From Bacteroidota bacterium (GTDB lineage Bacteria > Bacteroidota > Bacteroidia > Bacteroidales > JAAYUG01), in contig JAKPTE010000028.1 of NCBI GenBank assembly GCA_029571215.1, positions 1-64,000 of the forward strand: DNA of 64,000 bases, in the 5' to 3' direction. The notes below the pieces were generated by a model. It was given only the letters and a program-made list of their open reading frames with translations, was not told where the DNA came from and did not search any database. Positions 17,684-25,629 of the stretch are shown piece after piece. Every line of letters begins with the position of its first letter. The stretch's first letter is position 1. The position numbers and the translations under genes are program-made.

Positions 17684-19237
17684 TTACAGTAATTTTTTCA
17701 AAAGATTTTTCATACTGAGTTTTTCGGAGATTATGGTTTCCAGATTATCAACCGGTATTCTTTCCTGATCCATGGAATCGCGGTATCTGATTGTTACGGT
17801 ATTATCCGCGAGTGTCTGGTGATCGATGGTGATGCAGTAGGGTGTTCCGATAGCATCCTGACGGCGGTAACGTCGTCCGATACTGTCTTTTTCATCGTAC
17901 TGGCAATTGTATTCGAAACGAAGCCGGCTGATGATTTCTCTGGCCTTTTCGGGCAGTCCGTCTTTTTTTACCAGGGGCAGGACGGCAATCTGAACCGGAG
18001 CAATCACAGGAGGTATCCTTAGAACGACCCGTTCGTCTTCCGTACCATCTTCCTTGACGATTTTTTCTTCCGTATAGGCATTTGAAATAACCGAAAGAAA
18101 CATACGGTCGAGTCCAATGGATGTTTCGATAACATAAGGCACATAGCTCTGGTTCAGATCCGGGTCAAAGTATTGAAGTTTTTTTCCGCTGTATTTCTGA
18201 TGGTTTCCAAGGTCAAAATCAGTACGGCTGTGGATACCTTCCACTTCCTTGAATCCGAAGGGGAAATGGAATTCGATATCACAGGCTGCGTTGGCATAGT
18301 GAGCCAGTTTATCATGATCGTGGAAGCGGTATTTCTCATCGCCCATTCCAAGTGCCTTATGCCATTTCATGCGCTGTTCTTTCCAGAAATTATACCAGGT
18401 CAATTCTTCTCCCGGTTTTACAAAGAATTGCATTTCCATTTGTTCGAATTCACGCATTCGGAAAATGAACTGGCGGGCCACAATTTCATTCCGAAAGGCT
18501 TTCCCCGTTTGGGCAATGCCAAAAGGTATCTTCATCCTGCCCGTTTTTTGTACGTTAAGAAAATTGACAAAAATCCCCTGAGCAGTTTCCGGACGCAGAT
18601 AGATAGTGCTGGCTTCTTCAGCAACCGAACCGATTTTTGTTTCGAACATCAGGTTGAATTTTCTTACTTCGGTCCAGTTACGGGTGCCTGAAACCGGACA
18701 AACTATTCCTTCATCAAGAATAATTTGCCTCAATTCCGCCAGGTCGTCTTTTTCAAGAGCTTTTACATACCTTGCCCTTAGGGCTTCTCCTTTGGCACTC
18801 AGTTCAAGAATTTTAGGGTTGGTGGTGCGGTAGAGATGTTCATCAAAGGAAGAACCAAAACGTTTGGCTGCTTTCTCGATTTCTTTTTCAATTTTCTCAT
18901 CGATTTTTTGAAGGTGTTCTTCAATAAGATTATCGGCTCTGTATCGTTTTCTTGAATCTTTATTGTCAATCAAAGGATCATTGAAAGCATCCACATGGCC
19001 CGAAGCTTTCCAGACAGTGGGGTGCATAAAGATGGCAGCATCAATACCAACGATATTTTCATGCAAACGTGTCATGGCATCCCACCAGTAGCGCCGGATA
19101 TTGTTCTTCAGTTCAACTCCGTACTGGCCATAGTCATATACAGCGCTTAAACCATCATAAATTTCGCTGGAGGGGAAAATAAACCCATATTCCTTGCAGT
19201 GGGCAATCAGCTTCTTAAACAGTTCTTCCTGATTCAT
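17684..19237 (-). CDS. glyS: Glycyl-tRNA synthetase, single-chain class II
   Basis: The 517-residue enzyme charges tRNA-Gly. It is the eukaryote/archaea-like homodimeric type. Motif blocks are present: IYLRPETAQGIFVNF, motif 2 as GKAFRNEIVARQFIFRMREF, EQMEMQFFVKPG, and motif 3 as ETSIGLDRMFLSVI; the anticodon-binding domain occupies roughly residues 410-510. Length is normal for the bacterial single-chain form. A very good Bacteroidetes-type promoter lies 35 bases upstream. The following YfhO gene is 36 bases downstream and may be read from the same transcript. Confidence 0.95.
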   Translation of the reverse strand: MNQEELFKKLIAHCKEYGFIFPSSEIYDGLSAVYDYGQYGVELKNNIRRYWWDAMTRLHENIVGIDAAIFMHPTVWKASGHVDAFNDPLIDNKDSRKRYRADNLIEEHLQKIDEKIEKEIEKAAKRFGSSFDEHLYRTTNPKILELSAKGEALRARYVKALEKDDLAELRQIILDEGIVCPVSGTRNWTEVRKFNLMFETKIGSVAEEASTIYLRPETAQGIFVNFLNVQKTGRMKIPFGIAQTGKAFRNEIVARQFIFRMREFEQMEMQFFVKPGEELTWYNFWKEQRMKWHKALGMGDEKYRFHDHDKLAHYANAACDIEFHFPFGFKEVEGIHSRTDFDLGNHQKYSGKKLQYFDPDLNQSYVPYVIETSIGLDRMFLSVISNAYTEEKIVKEDGTEDERVVLRIPPVIAPVQIAVLPLVKKDGLPEKAREIISRLRFEYNCQYDEKDSIGRRYRRQDAIGTPYCITIDHQTLADNTVTIRYRDSMDQERIPVDNLETIISEKLSMKNLLKKLL

Positions 19238-19271
19238 AAATTGTTAATACGCATTATTACCATTAAATGGC

Positions 19272-19302
19272 CAAAAATAGGAAAAGAATCATGTTCAGCA
19301 AA
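19272..19302 (-). promoter_or_regulatory. Bacteroidetes-type promoter of glyS
   Basis: On the minus strand the sequence reads TTTG (19302-19299), a 19-base spacer, then TATTTTTG (19279-19272). This is an exact match to the TTTG / TAnnTTTG promoter described for Bacteroidetes with the expected spacing. Transcription should start near 19265, leaving a leader of about 28 bases before the glyS ATG. Confidence 0.7.
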
Positions 19303-19307
19303 ATATT

Positions 19308-20108
19308 TCATCCTACCGTCAGGTTGACAACATATCCCTGATGAGCCCTGACATTAAATACCGTACCATCCTTAAAAATTAGGTATTGGCCTCTGATACC
19401 GGTAAGAATTCCCTTAAAAACAGAAGTATTGGGGAGATTTAGCTGATGGACAGACGAAGGATACGAAGAAACCGGATATTCTATGGTCGTTATCGTGTCA
19501 TCGCCGTAAAAAAAAGGTACCAGGTCATCCGGAATCCATTTAAGAGCAGCAGTTTTTATTTCCCGGAGGTCTATTTCAGTCGCCTTTTTGTCAGTGAGCA
19601 TATGTCTCCAGTTGGTTTTATCGGGGAGGTGGTTTTTAAGGGCAACTTCCATTAGTCCTGCTGTATATCGATTGGGCGTCCGGGCCAAACGGATTGCTTT
19701 CCAGGCACCCTGATCAATCCACCTTTCAGGAATCTGGGATGAGCGGGTTACCCCTATTTTCACTGCGCTGGTAAGGGCAAGGTAAACAAAGTGGTCCTGA
19801 AGGCAATGGTCTTTTGACCACTCCATGTCACGTGAAATTCCTAAATGTGCCTGGCACAGTTCAGGTCGTAAAACACATTCGCTGGTTTCAGGAACCGAAA
19901 GAAAACAGGGATAACAATATCCCTGACCATAGGTCTTTTTTACTTGCCTGCCACAATGTATGCAGTGAATTTCTCCTGAAAAAACGATTTCCAGAGGTAA
20001 GTCTACCCAATTGTTCAAAGGAATTTCCTCCCCAACACTCCTGAGAAAGTATTGAACAGGTGTACCATGAATTGCCTTCATTTTATGTAACTGGACCGTC
20101 AATTGCAT
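19308..20108 (-). CDS. DUF2797 family protein with N-terminal zinc ribbon
   Basis: The 266-residue protein has a treble of metal-ligand-like cysteines: CIHCGRQVKK followed by GQGYCYPCF (residues 55-75), then a CVLRPELCQ pair near 87-95. The central HFVYLALTSAVKIGVTR and WIDQGAWKAIRLARTPNRY are typical of DUF2797, which has a GIY-YIG-like region. The function is unknown, although the GIY-YIG resemblance and zinc ribbon suggest nucleic-acid contact. It lies 70 bases upstream of glyS, with the glyS promoter in between, so it is probably a separate transcription unit. A possible weak -7 box (TACCTTTA, 20200 to 20193) lies upstream. Confidence 0.75.
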   Translation of the reverse strand: MQLTVQLHKMKAIHGTPVQYFLRSVGEEIPLNNWVDLPLEIVFSGEIHCIHCGRQVKKTYGQGYCYPCFLSVPETSECVLRPELCQAHLGISRDMEWSKDHCLQDHFVYLALTSAVKIGVTRSSQIPERWIDQGAWKAIRLARTPNRYTAGLMEVALKNHLPDKTNWRHMLTDKKATEIDLREIKTAALKWIPDDLVPFFYGDDTITTIEYPVSSYPSSVHQLNLPNTSVFKGILTGIRGQYLIFKDGTVFNVRAHQGYVVNLTVG

Positions 20109-20272
20109 ACGTCAATTTATTCGTTTGCCCGGGTTTTGACAATTGTTTGACAGGCAGCCGGTTGTTAGTTCTGAAATGGACCTTTTCTGTTATAAAGGTA
20201 GTATAAAGAAAAAAGAAGGAATTTTTTTAGAAAAAATAATACCATGTATAACATAGTAATAAAAAAATAATA

Positions 20273-20280
20273 TATCTTTG
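20273..20280 (+). promoter_or_regulatory. -7 box TATCTTTG of the PspC-PadR-PspC unit
   Basis: The box is an exact TAnnTTTG match, 36 bases before the ATG of the first PspC gene. No convincing TTTG at -33 is visible because the upstream DNA is a run of A and T. The 208-base gap between DUF2797 and this gene holds this box and AT-rich DNA, and no other gene was recognised in it. Confidence 0.55.
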
Positions 20281-20316
20281 CAATGAATTTAAGTATGCAT
20301 AAAAAAGTATTGAAAA

Positions 20317-20913
20317 ATGAAAAAAACAAATCATGTAAATATCGGTGGCATGGTATTTACCATCGATGAAGATGCGTACCAGCGCCTGGCAGGTTATCTG
20401 GATGCCATTGAGGCCCATTTCAGGGACAGTGGGGAACGACAGGAAATAATAGGAGATATTGAGAGTCGGATAGCTGAGTTGTTGCGGAAGAGAATGGGGA
20501 GTAGCCGGGAAGTAGTTGTAATGGAAGATGTTGTGGAAATCATCCGGATACTTGGTGATCCGGAAGAATTTGGAGACGGCAGTGACGGCAAGGCAGGCAC
20601 ATGGAAGGAACCCCATAGTAGGTATTACAGGAGGATGTACCGCGATCCTGATCATCGGATTCTGGGAGGTGTCTGTGCCGGTATGGGCGCTTACTGGCAC
20701 ATTGATCCTGTTTTATTGCGGATTGCTTTTCTTATTGCCTTTTTTGGTTTTGGGATAGGTATTCTGATCTACCTTTTGCTCTGGATTGTTTTGCCACCGG
20801 CAAGAACTACGGCAGAAAAGCTGGAAATGAGAGGAGAGCCTGTGACGTTTGAAAACATCGGGAAGTTTGTGAAGGAAGAATTCGGGCAGGTTAAAAAGAA
20901 TATGAAGTTTTAA
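20317..20913 (+). CDS. PspC domain membrane protein (short paralogue)
   Basis: The 198-residue protein has an N-terminal domain (residues 1-90: VNIGGMVFTIDEDAYQRL, IGDIESRIAELL, EIIRILGDPEEF) followed by the PspC domain at about residues 105-170, with DHRILGGVCAGMGAYWHID and a long TM helix ending LPPART. PspC proteins sense or relay envelope stress. It is an evident paralogue of the first 195 residues of the 528-residue protein two genes downstream. It stops shortly after the TM helix, lacking the large C-terminal part, and looks complete rather than truncated because the tail and spacing are orderly. It is followed after 12 bases by a PadR regulator. Confidence 0.82.
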   Translation: MKKTNHVNIGGMVFTIDEDAYQRLAGYLDAIEAHFRDSGERQEIIGDIESRIAELLRKRMGSSREVVVMEDVVEIIRILGDPEEFGDGSDGKAGTWKEPHSRYYRRMYRDPDHRILGGVCAGMGAYWHIDPVLLRIAFLIAFFGFGIGILIYLLLWIVLPPARTTAEKLEMRGEPVTFENIGKFVKEEFGQVKKNMKF

Positions 20914-20925
20914 ATACATAACGAG

Positions 20926-21276
20926 ATGGAAAAGATAAATCTGGATAATGTTCAGGCACAGATGCGGAAAGGAGTCCTGGAGTACTGCATTTTGCTTGTG
21001 CTTTCGCAGCGGGATGCATACGCATCCGATCTGATTGAGATACTGAAAGAATCGCGCATCATTGTTGTAGAAGGAACATTGTATCCGTTGCTTATGCGGC
21101 AGAAAAATGCGGGTCTGCTCAGTTACCGGTGGGAGGAATCACCCCAGGGGCCTCCCCGGAAATACTACTCTTTAACAGAAAAAGGGCGGGAATTTCTGAA
21201 AGAGCTCGATCAGTCCTGGAGGGACCTGGTACTTACTGTTAATACACTTCGAGAAAAAATGCATTCTGAATCATAA
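20926..21276 (+). CDS. PadR family transcriptional regulator
   Basis: The 116-residue winged-helix protein matches PadR: MRKGVLEYCILLVLSQRDAY, the recognition region IIVVEGTLYPLLMRQKNAGL, and the wing PRKYYSLTEKGREFLKEL. PadR repressors commonly control neighbouring membrane stress or efflux genes. It is sandwiched between two PspC genes, with gaps of 12 and 16 bases, so it probably autoregulates the three-gene unit. The C-terminus (LVLTVNTLREKMHSES) is short, placing it in the small PadR-s1 group without the long coiled-coil arm. Confidence 0.88.
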   Translation: MEKINLDNVQAQMRKGVLEYCILLVLSQRDAYASDLIEILKESRIIVVEGTLYPLLMRQKNAGLLSYRWEESPQGPPRKYYSLTEKGREFLKELDQSWRDLVLTVNTLREKMHSES

Positions 21277-21292
21277 GAAAAATAACAACACC

Positions 21293-22879
21293 ATGAAAAA
21301 GACCATCAAAGTGAATATAGGCGGAACAGTGTTTCATCTTGATGAAGATGCCTATGCCCGTATGAAAGAATATCTCGATAGTTTGAGCCGCCGGTTTGGA
21401 ACCAGTCCGACAGGGAAGGAGATCATGGAGGACATCGAGCTGCGTATTGCGGAACTTTTAAACAAACAACTTAAAGGGAGGGAATGCGTCAGCCTAGATG
21501 ATGTTCGGGAGGTTACTGAAATTCTGGGCGCTCCGGAAGATTTTGAGGGGGAAGAAGCAGGAGAACCTTCGGAAAAAGACGAAACTGGCAGACGTGCAAA
21601 GCCAATTCGAAGGTTATACCGGGATATTGATCACGGAGTTTTTGGAGGTGTATGCGCAGGGTTAGGAGCCTACTTTAATGTTGATCCCTTGCTGTTCAGG
21701 ATTTTGTTTGTTGCTTTTCTTATTGCATATGGTTCAACGGCAATTATTTATCTGATTTTCTGGTTAGTTGTTCCTCCGGCCCGGACCATGGCGCAAAAAC
21801 TGGAAATGGCCGGGAAACCTGTTACCGTTGACAATATTGAAAATGCCTTGCGGGAAGAATGGGATGCAATACGGGAAAACGTTAAGAAGATGGATGTCCC
21901 TTCATGGGGAAGAAGGGTGGTTCTGTTTCTTGAAGAAGTAGTCCGCGTGGTGCTGGTCTTTCTCGGCAAGCTATTGCAGTTTCTTGCCATCCTGGCAGGA
22001 GGTTTTTTCATTCTGCTCGGTTCCTTGCTTCTTATTGTTGCCCTCTGGACCTTTTTTGTTCAAAAACCGTTATATACCGGAGTGTTTGACGATATGCGTT
22101 TCAGGCTTTCTGATCTTACGACGATATTTTTCCCGTCGACCGATCCGGTTATTCTGGCTATCGGGGTGGGTTTATTTATTGGTATACCGATAATGGCCAT
22201 GCTTTACTGGGGTATTAAACTGGTCTTTCGGTTTAAGACTGAAAACAAGGCAATTGGGATCACAGCTACCATAGCATGGGTATTCAGCTTATGCTTGCTG
22301 CTGATGATTGGCTTAACGGAAGCTCAGGACTATCAGCGCACGGGAACGCAAGAAGAACGATACCTGCTGGACACATTGCATGAAAGTACCTACATACTTG
22401 CAGTTGATACATCAGGGATGGCAGAAATTAAGCGGAATGCGATTTATTTGGAAAAAGACCAGTTTGGGTTGTATTACAAACAGGATGAAAAAAGATTCAT
22501 CGGTAGGCCTTTTCTGGACATCGTCAGATCAGAGGATGGGAAGGCGTATCTGGTTGTGACAAAGGAAGTGCAGGGAAGAAGTGAAAAAGAGGCGGGAGAA
22601 ACGGTCCGCAAAATTGACTATGCATGGTCTGTCAAAGGTAACAGGATCACACTGGGGTCTTCATTTTATCTTCCATCCGGCATTCAATGGAAAGGGGCAC
22701 GCGTAAACGTAAAGTTATATCTTCCCGAGGGGAAAAAGGTCTATATCCCTGAAACGGCAATGAATGTACTTAATTATTATGAACAGTGTGAATCCTTCAG
22801 CCGTCGGGAAATTGTCGGAAAGACATGGGAAATGGAAGAAAGCGGGCTTTGTAACCCTGAACAGGAAACCGGTTTTTAG
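21293..22879 (+). CDS. PspC domain membrane protein (long paralogue)
   Basis: The 528-residue protein repeats the layout of the short PspC gene upstream: VNIGGTVFHLDEDAYARMKE, IMEDIELRIAELLNK and EILGAPEDF, then PspC at about residues 100-165 (DHGVFGGVCAGLGAYFNVD). It continues with TM helices near 210-260, 285-310 and 320-345, and a soluble C-terminal domain (residues 350-528) containing ILAVDTSGMAEIKRN and RVNVKLYLPEGKKVYIP, which resembles an envelope-stress adhesin-like beta domain. It probably acts at the inner membrane as a stress sensor or regulator paired with PadR. The function is inferred from domains only. Confidence 0.82.
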   Translation: MKKTIKVNIGGTVFHLDEDAYARMKEYLDSLSRRFGTSPTGKEIMEDIELRIAELLNKQLKGRECVSLDDVREVTEILGAPEDFEGEEAGEPSEKDETGRRAKPIRRLYRDIDHGVFGGVCAGLGAYFNVDPLLFRILFVAFLIAYGSTAIIYLIFWLVVPPARTMAQKLEMAGKPVTVDNIENALREEWDAIRENVKKMDVPSWGRRVVLFLEEVVRVVLVFLGKLLQFLAILAGGFFILLGSLLLIVALWTFFVQKPLYTGVFDDMRFRLSDLTTIFFPSTDPVILAIGVGLFIGIPIMAMLYWGIKLVFRFKTENKAIGITATIAWVFSLCLLLMIGLTEAQDYQRTGTQEERYLLDTLHESTYILAVDTSGMAEIKRNAIYLEKDQFGLYYKQDEKRFIGRPFLDIVRSEDGKAYLVVTKEVQGRSEKEAGETVRKIDYAWSVKGNRITLGSSFYLPSGIQWKGARVNVKLYLPEGKKVYIPETAMNVLNYYEQCESFSRREIVGKTWEMEESGLCNPEQETGF

Positions 22880-22904
22880 ATTCCGGGTGAATTTATTACT
22901 TTTG
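22873..22904 (+). promoter_or_regulatory. Promoter of tRNA-Gln
   Basis: TTTTT at 22873-22877 is followed after 19 bases by TACTTTTG at 22897-22904, an exact TAnnTTTG box. Transcription should start near 22911, about 25 bases before the mature tRNA 5' end. The -33 element overlaps the stop codon region of the preceding PspC gene. The -33 match is weak (no final G). Confidence 0.55.
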
Positions 22905-22935
22905 CGCTCCGGTATCCGGAATATGGATATGAGTT

Positions 22936-23006
22936 TGTCCGATGGTGTAACGGTAGCACTGCAGATTTTGGTTCTGCCTGTCCAGGTTCGAATCCTGGTC
23001 GGACAA
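22936..23006 (+). tRNA. tRNA-Gln (anticodon TTG)
   Basis: A full cloverleaf folds by eye. The acceptor TGTCCGA (22936-22942) pairs with TCGGACA (22999-23005), followed by discriminator A. The D-stem is GTGT/GCAC. The anticodon stem GCAGA/TCTGC encloses the loop TTTTGGT, with anticodon TTG at 22968-22970. The variable loop has four bases, and the T-stem CCAGG/CCTGG encloses TTCGAAT. The 71-base length and weak first base pair fit bacterial tRNA-Gln. CCA is not encoded (the sequence continues CGAAGG), so it is added after transcription. Confidence 0.95.
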
Positions 23007-23020
23007 CGAAGGAGATAAGC

Positions 23021-23063
23021 TTTAGGGGATGTAGAAAAGTAAGTTTTTTCAACATCCCCTAAA
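23021..23063 (+). terminator. Long hairpin after tRNA-Gln, probable terminator
   Basis: TTTAGGGGATGT (23021-23032) and ACATCCCCTAAA (23052-23063) are perfect inverted arms. After one A/A mismatch the stem continues as GAAAA/TTTTC around a 7-base loop. The stem therefore spans 17 pairs and is followed by an AT-rich tail (TATTTTATATTTT). Its position 15 bases after the tRNA suggests intrinsic termination, though the tail is not a pure T run. It is nearly symmetrical and could also act on the opposite strand. Confidence 0.6.
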
Positions 23064-23080
23064 TATTTTATATTTTAGCT

Positions 23081-23101
23081 GGTTGATGGTGCACATCAAC
23101 C
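23081..23101. other. Inverted repeat upstream of cstA (hairpin or operator)
   Basis: GGTTGATG (23081-23088) and CATCAACC (23094-23101) are perfect 8-base arms around GTGCA. It lies between the tRNA terminator and cstA, about 95 bases before the ATG. It could be a dimeric regulator site for the carbon-starvation gene or a second weak hairpin; it has no T-run. Confidence 0.35.
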
Positions 23102-23195
23102 CATTTTGGTATGTCGGGATGTACGGGGCTAAACTAAATAGTTGTATTTTTAAGCCAGTTCGTTAAGTATTCTTCATCCAATAAGAGTAATTGTC

Positions 23196-24653
23196 ATGGT
23201 TACTTTTGGAATTTCTCTATTGTTTCTCATTGTTGGATATATTGTATATGGGAAGATTGTTGAAAGGATTTTTGGAGCTGATCCGCAGAAGCAGACTCCG
23301 GCATACACCCGACAGGATGGGGTTGATTATGTGCCTTTGTCATGGGAAAAAGCGTTTCTGATTGAATTTCTCAACATAGCGGGATTAGGTCCAATTTTTG
23401 GAGCGGTAGCCGGTGCCATGTGGGGGCCGGTTGCTTTTCTCTGGATTGTATTTGGCTGCATTTTTGCAGGTGCTGTGCACGATTATTTTTCGGGCATGAT
23501 ATCCATGCGGCAGGGTGGTCTGAGCATACCGGAAATTGTAGGTAAATATCTGGGAAGCGGAATAAAACAATTTATGAGGCTATTCACCGTATTGCTTATG
23601 ATTATAGTAGGAGCAGTTTTTATCACCGGGCCTGCAGGAATTCTGGGAAACATGACAAAGGGTGCATTGTCTGTGAATTTTTGGGTGGCGGTTGTCCTCA
23701 TCTACTATGTAATAGCAACATTGCTTCCTATTGATAAGATAATAGGGAAAATCTACCCTTTTTTTGGGATTGCATTGCTTTTTATGGCGGTTGGGATTAG
23801 TATCGGACTTTTAGCGGAAGGATACCGGATTCCGGAGCTAACGGCAGATACATTCCGGAACATGCATTCTGATCCAGGCCGTTTTCCTGTTTTTCCTCTT
23901 ATGTTCATCACCATTGCCTGCGGGGCTATCTCTGGTTTTCATTCCACGCAGGCTCCTCTCATGGCGCGTTGTCTTACCAATGAAAGGCTGGGAAGAAGGG
24001 TTTTTTACGGGGCCATGGTAGCCGAAGGGATCGTAGCTCTGATATGGGCTGCAGCAGGAATGGCATTTTTCGGAGGGGTTGGTCCCCTGAATGAAGTGAT
24101 GAATGCTCACCAGGGGAATGCGGCATGGGCAGTAAATGAAATTGCCAATACCTTGCTCGGCAAAGTCGGAGCTATTCTTGCCCTGTTGGGAGTTGTTGCG
24201 GCACCTATTACCTCCGGAGATACGGCCTTCCGGAGTGCCCGTCTGATCGTTGCCGATTTTCTGGGAAGCAATCAAAAAAAGATCAGAAACAGATTGTACA
24301 TCAGTATTCCCTTGTTTGCCGTTGGTTTTTTCCTGAGTCAGATTGATTTTGCCATCATCTGGAGGTACATGGCCTGGAGTAACCAGACCCTGGCGACCAT
24401 TGTTTTGTGGGCTATAACAGCCTATCTTGTCTCGGAAAAGAAATTTTTCTGGATAACCTTTTTGCCAGCTTTGTTTATGACAGTAGTAACTACCAGCTAT
24501 ATATTGGTAGCACCCGAAGATTTTCGCTTACCTTTGTTCCCCTCAACCATTGCAGGAATTATTATTTCGCTGGGCTTAGGATTACTGTTCCTGCATTATG
24601 CTTTTGGAGGAACTTTTGCCCTGGCAAGGTCTTCCTTCAGGAAAAAAAGCTGA
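23196..24653 (+). CDS. cstA: Carbon starvation protein CstA (pyruvate/peptide transporter family)
   Basis: The 485-residue membrane protein has about 13 TM helices and the CstA N-terminal signature: LIVGYIVYGKIVERIFGAD, then DGVDYVPLSWEKAFLIEFLN and GLGPIFGAVAGAMWGP, plus FSGMISMRQGGLSIPEIVG and SGFHSTQAPLMARC. CstA proteins take up pyruvate or peptides during carbon limitation. The length fits the shorter CstA type, as opposed to the roughly 700 residues of the E. coli form. The ATG follows an AT-rich leader with an inverted repeat. A SIS-domain gene starts 7 bases after the stop and is very likely cotranscribed. Confidence 0.92.
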   Translation: MVTFGISLLFLIVGYIVYGKIVERIFGADPQKQTPAYTRQDGVDYVPLSWEKAFLIEFLNIAGLGPIFGAVAGAMWGPVAFLWIVFGCIFAGAVHDYFSGMISMRQGGLSIPEIVGKYLGSGIKQFMRLFTVLLMIIVGAVFITGPAGILGNMTKGALSVNFWVAVVLIYYVIATLLPIDKIIGKIYPFFGIALLFMAVGISIGLLAEGYRIPELTADTFRNMHSDPGRFPVFPLMFITIACGAISGFHSTQAPLMARCLTNERLGRRVFYGAMVAEGIVALIWAAAGMAFFGGVGPLNEVMNAHQGNAAWAVNEIANTLLGKVGAILALLGVVAAPITSGDTAFRSARLIVADFLGSNQKKIRNRLYISIPLFAVGFFLSQIDFAIIWRYMAWSNQTLATIVLWAITAYLVSEKKFFWITFLPALFMTVVTTSYILVAPEDFRLPLFPSTIAGIIISLGLGLLFLHYAFGGTFALARSSFRKKS

Positions 24654-24660
24654 ATCAGCC

Positions 24661-25599
24661 ATGACGAAAGAGGGCTTTCGTAGTATGATTTCCGAAATAA
24701 AGGAAATCCCTCAGTATGCTGAAAAAATTCTATTGGCCGACCCGGAGTATTATTTACCGCCCCGTGTTCCCTATATCGGTATTGGTTCATCGTATTTTGC
24801 TCCGCTGGCTTTGCAATTGGCCGGATATCCGGTTTATGCCTTTCCCGCCTCTGAATTTTTTCATGTTCATCAGGGGAATAGTTTCCCGATGGGTGTTCTT
24901 GTTTCGCAGTCTGGTAAGAGCTCTGAAGTTTTATGGTGCAGCAAATTGTTCCGCGAGTATATTGCATTGACCAACGAAGGAGGAAGTTCCCTGGCCGGTA
25001 ATGCCAATTGCTCAAAAAAGCTGCTCATTCATGCCGGAAAGGAAGAATTCTCTTCTTCGAAAACCTATATTAACACTTTACTGGTTTTACTCAGGGGGTT
25101 TCAATACGATATTGGGCCATTAGTAACTTTTATCAGGGAGTACATGCCGGAGGCCGAAAAAGCTGGACGTGAGTTGGCCGATTTTATTTCTGAAAAATAT
25201 GCAAAAGGATCTCTGAAGGGGATTTTTATTCTGGGAGCTGGCTGCGCAACTGCTACAGCATTGCAAGCCTCCCTCATCTGCAGTGAATCAACAAGGCTCG
25301 TATTTACAGGAATGCCCTTGGCCTGGTACGATCATGGATACAAAGAGACAGCTGAAAATACCGCGGTAATTTTCATTGCTCCTGATTCGAAAACCGATGT
25401 GAGACGGTCAGAAAAGATAGCAGATATGGTAAGGAAAGCCGGCGGATATCCTTACTTTACCAGAACACTACCGGGAGGCATGTTCAGACCGGTTTTGGAA
25501 ATAATTCCCTTCAATTTTCTGGCTGCCTATCTGTCAGAATATCTTGGGAGGAATGATTTTTTTACTATAGGAGGAAAAGTAACAGAAACCGATTTGTAA
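24661..25599 (+). CDS. Double-SIS-domain sugar isomerase-like protein
   Basis: The 312-residue protein resembles the isomerase half of GlmS and AgaS-type enzymes, which act on phospho-amino-sugars. The first SIS domain has YIGIGSSYFAPLALQLAG and VSQSGKSSEVLWCSKLF (phosphate-binding Ser/Thr loop). The second has IFILGAGCATATALQASLI and a C-terminal DFFTIGGKVTETDL that resembles the GlmS tail. The ATG used lies 7 bases after the cstA stop; a longer reading frame begins inside cstA but would overlap it by 56 bases. No glutaminase domain is present, so it is not a full GlmS. Substrate unknown; linkage to cstA suggests carbon or amino-sugar use. Confidence 0.72.
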   Translation: MTKEGFRSMISEIKEIPQYAEKILLADPEYYLPPRVPYIGIGSSYFAPLALQLAGYPVYAFPASEFFHVHQGNSFPMGVLVSQSGKSSEVLWCSKLFREYIALTNEGGSSLAGNANCSKKLLIHAGKEEFSSSKTYINTLLVLLRGFQYDIGPLVTFIREYMPEAEKAGRELADFISEKYAKGSLKGIFILGAGCATATALQASLICSESTRLVFTGMPLAWYDHGYKETAENTAVIFIAPDSKTDVRRSEKIADMVRKAGGYPYFTRTLPGGMFRPVLEIIPFNFLAAYLSEYLGRNDFFTIGGKVTETDL

Positions 25600-25629
25600 C
25601 TCTTCTTTGCATGGTAACATCCTGTAAAA

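Noticed and set aside
18173-18691. Plus-strand open frame of 172 codons opposite glyS
   Set aside because: It overlaps the conserved catalytic part of glycyl-tRNA synthetase on the other strand and matches no family.
20109-20316. Small gene or RNA in the AT-rich gap before the PspC gene
   Set aside because: No frame with a convincing start or motif and no stable fold was found; only a -7 box is supported.
24598-24660. Longer N-terminus of the SIS protein starting inside cstA
   Set aside because: It would overlap the cstA 3' end by 56 bases in another frame, while an ATG seven bases after the cstA stop gives a normal SIS start.
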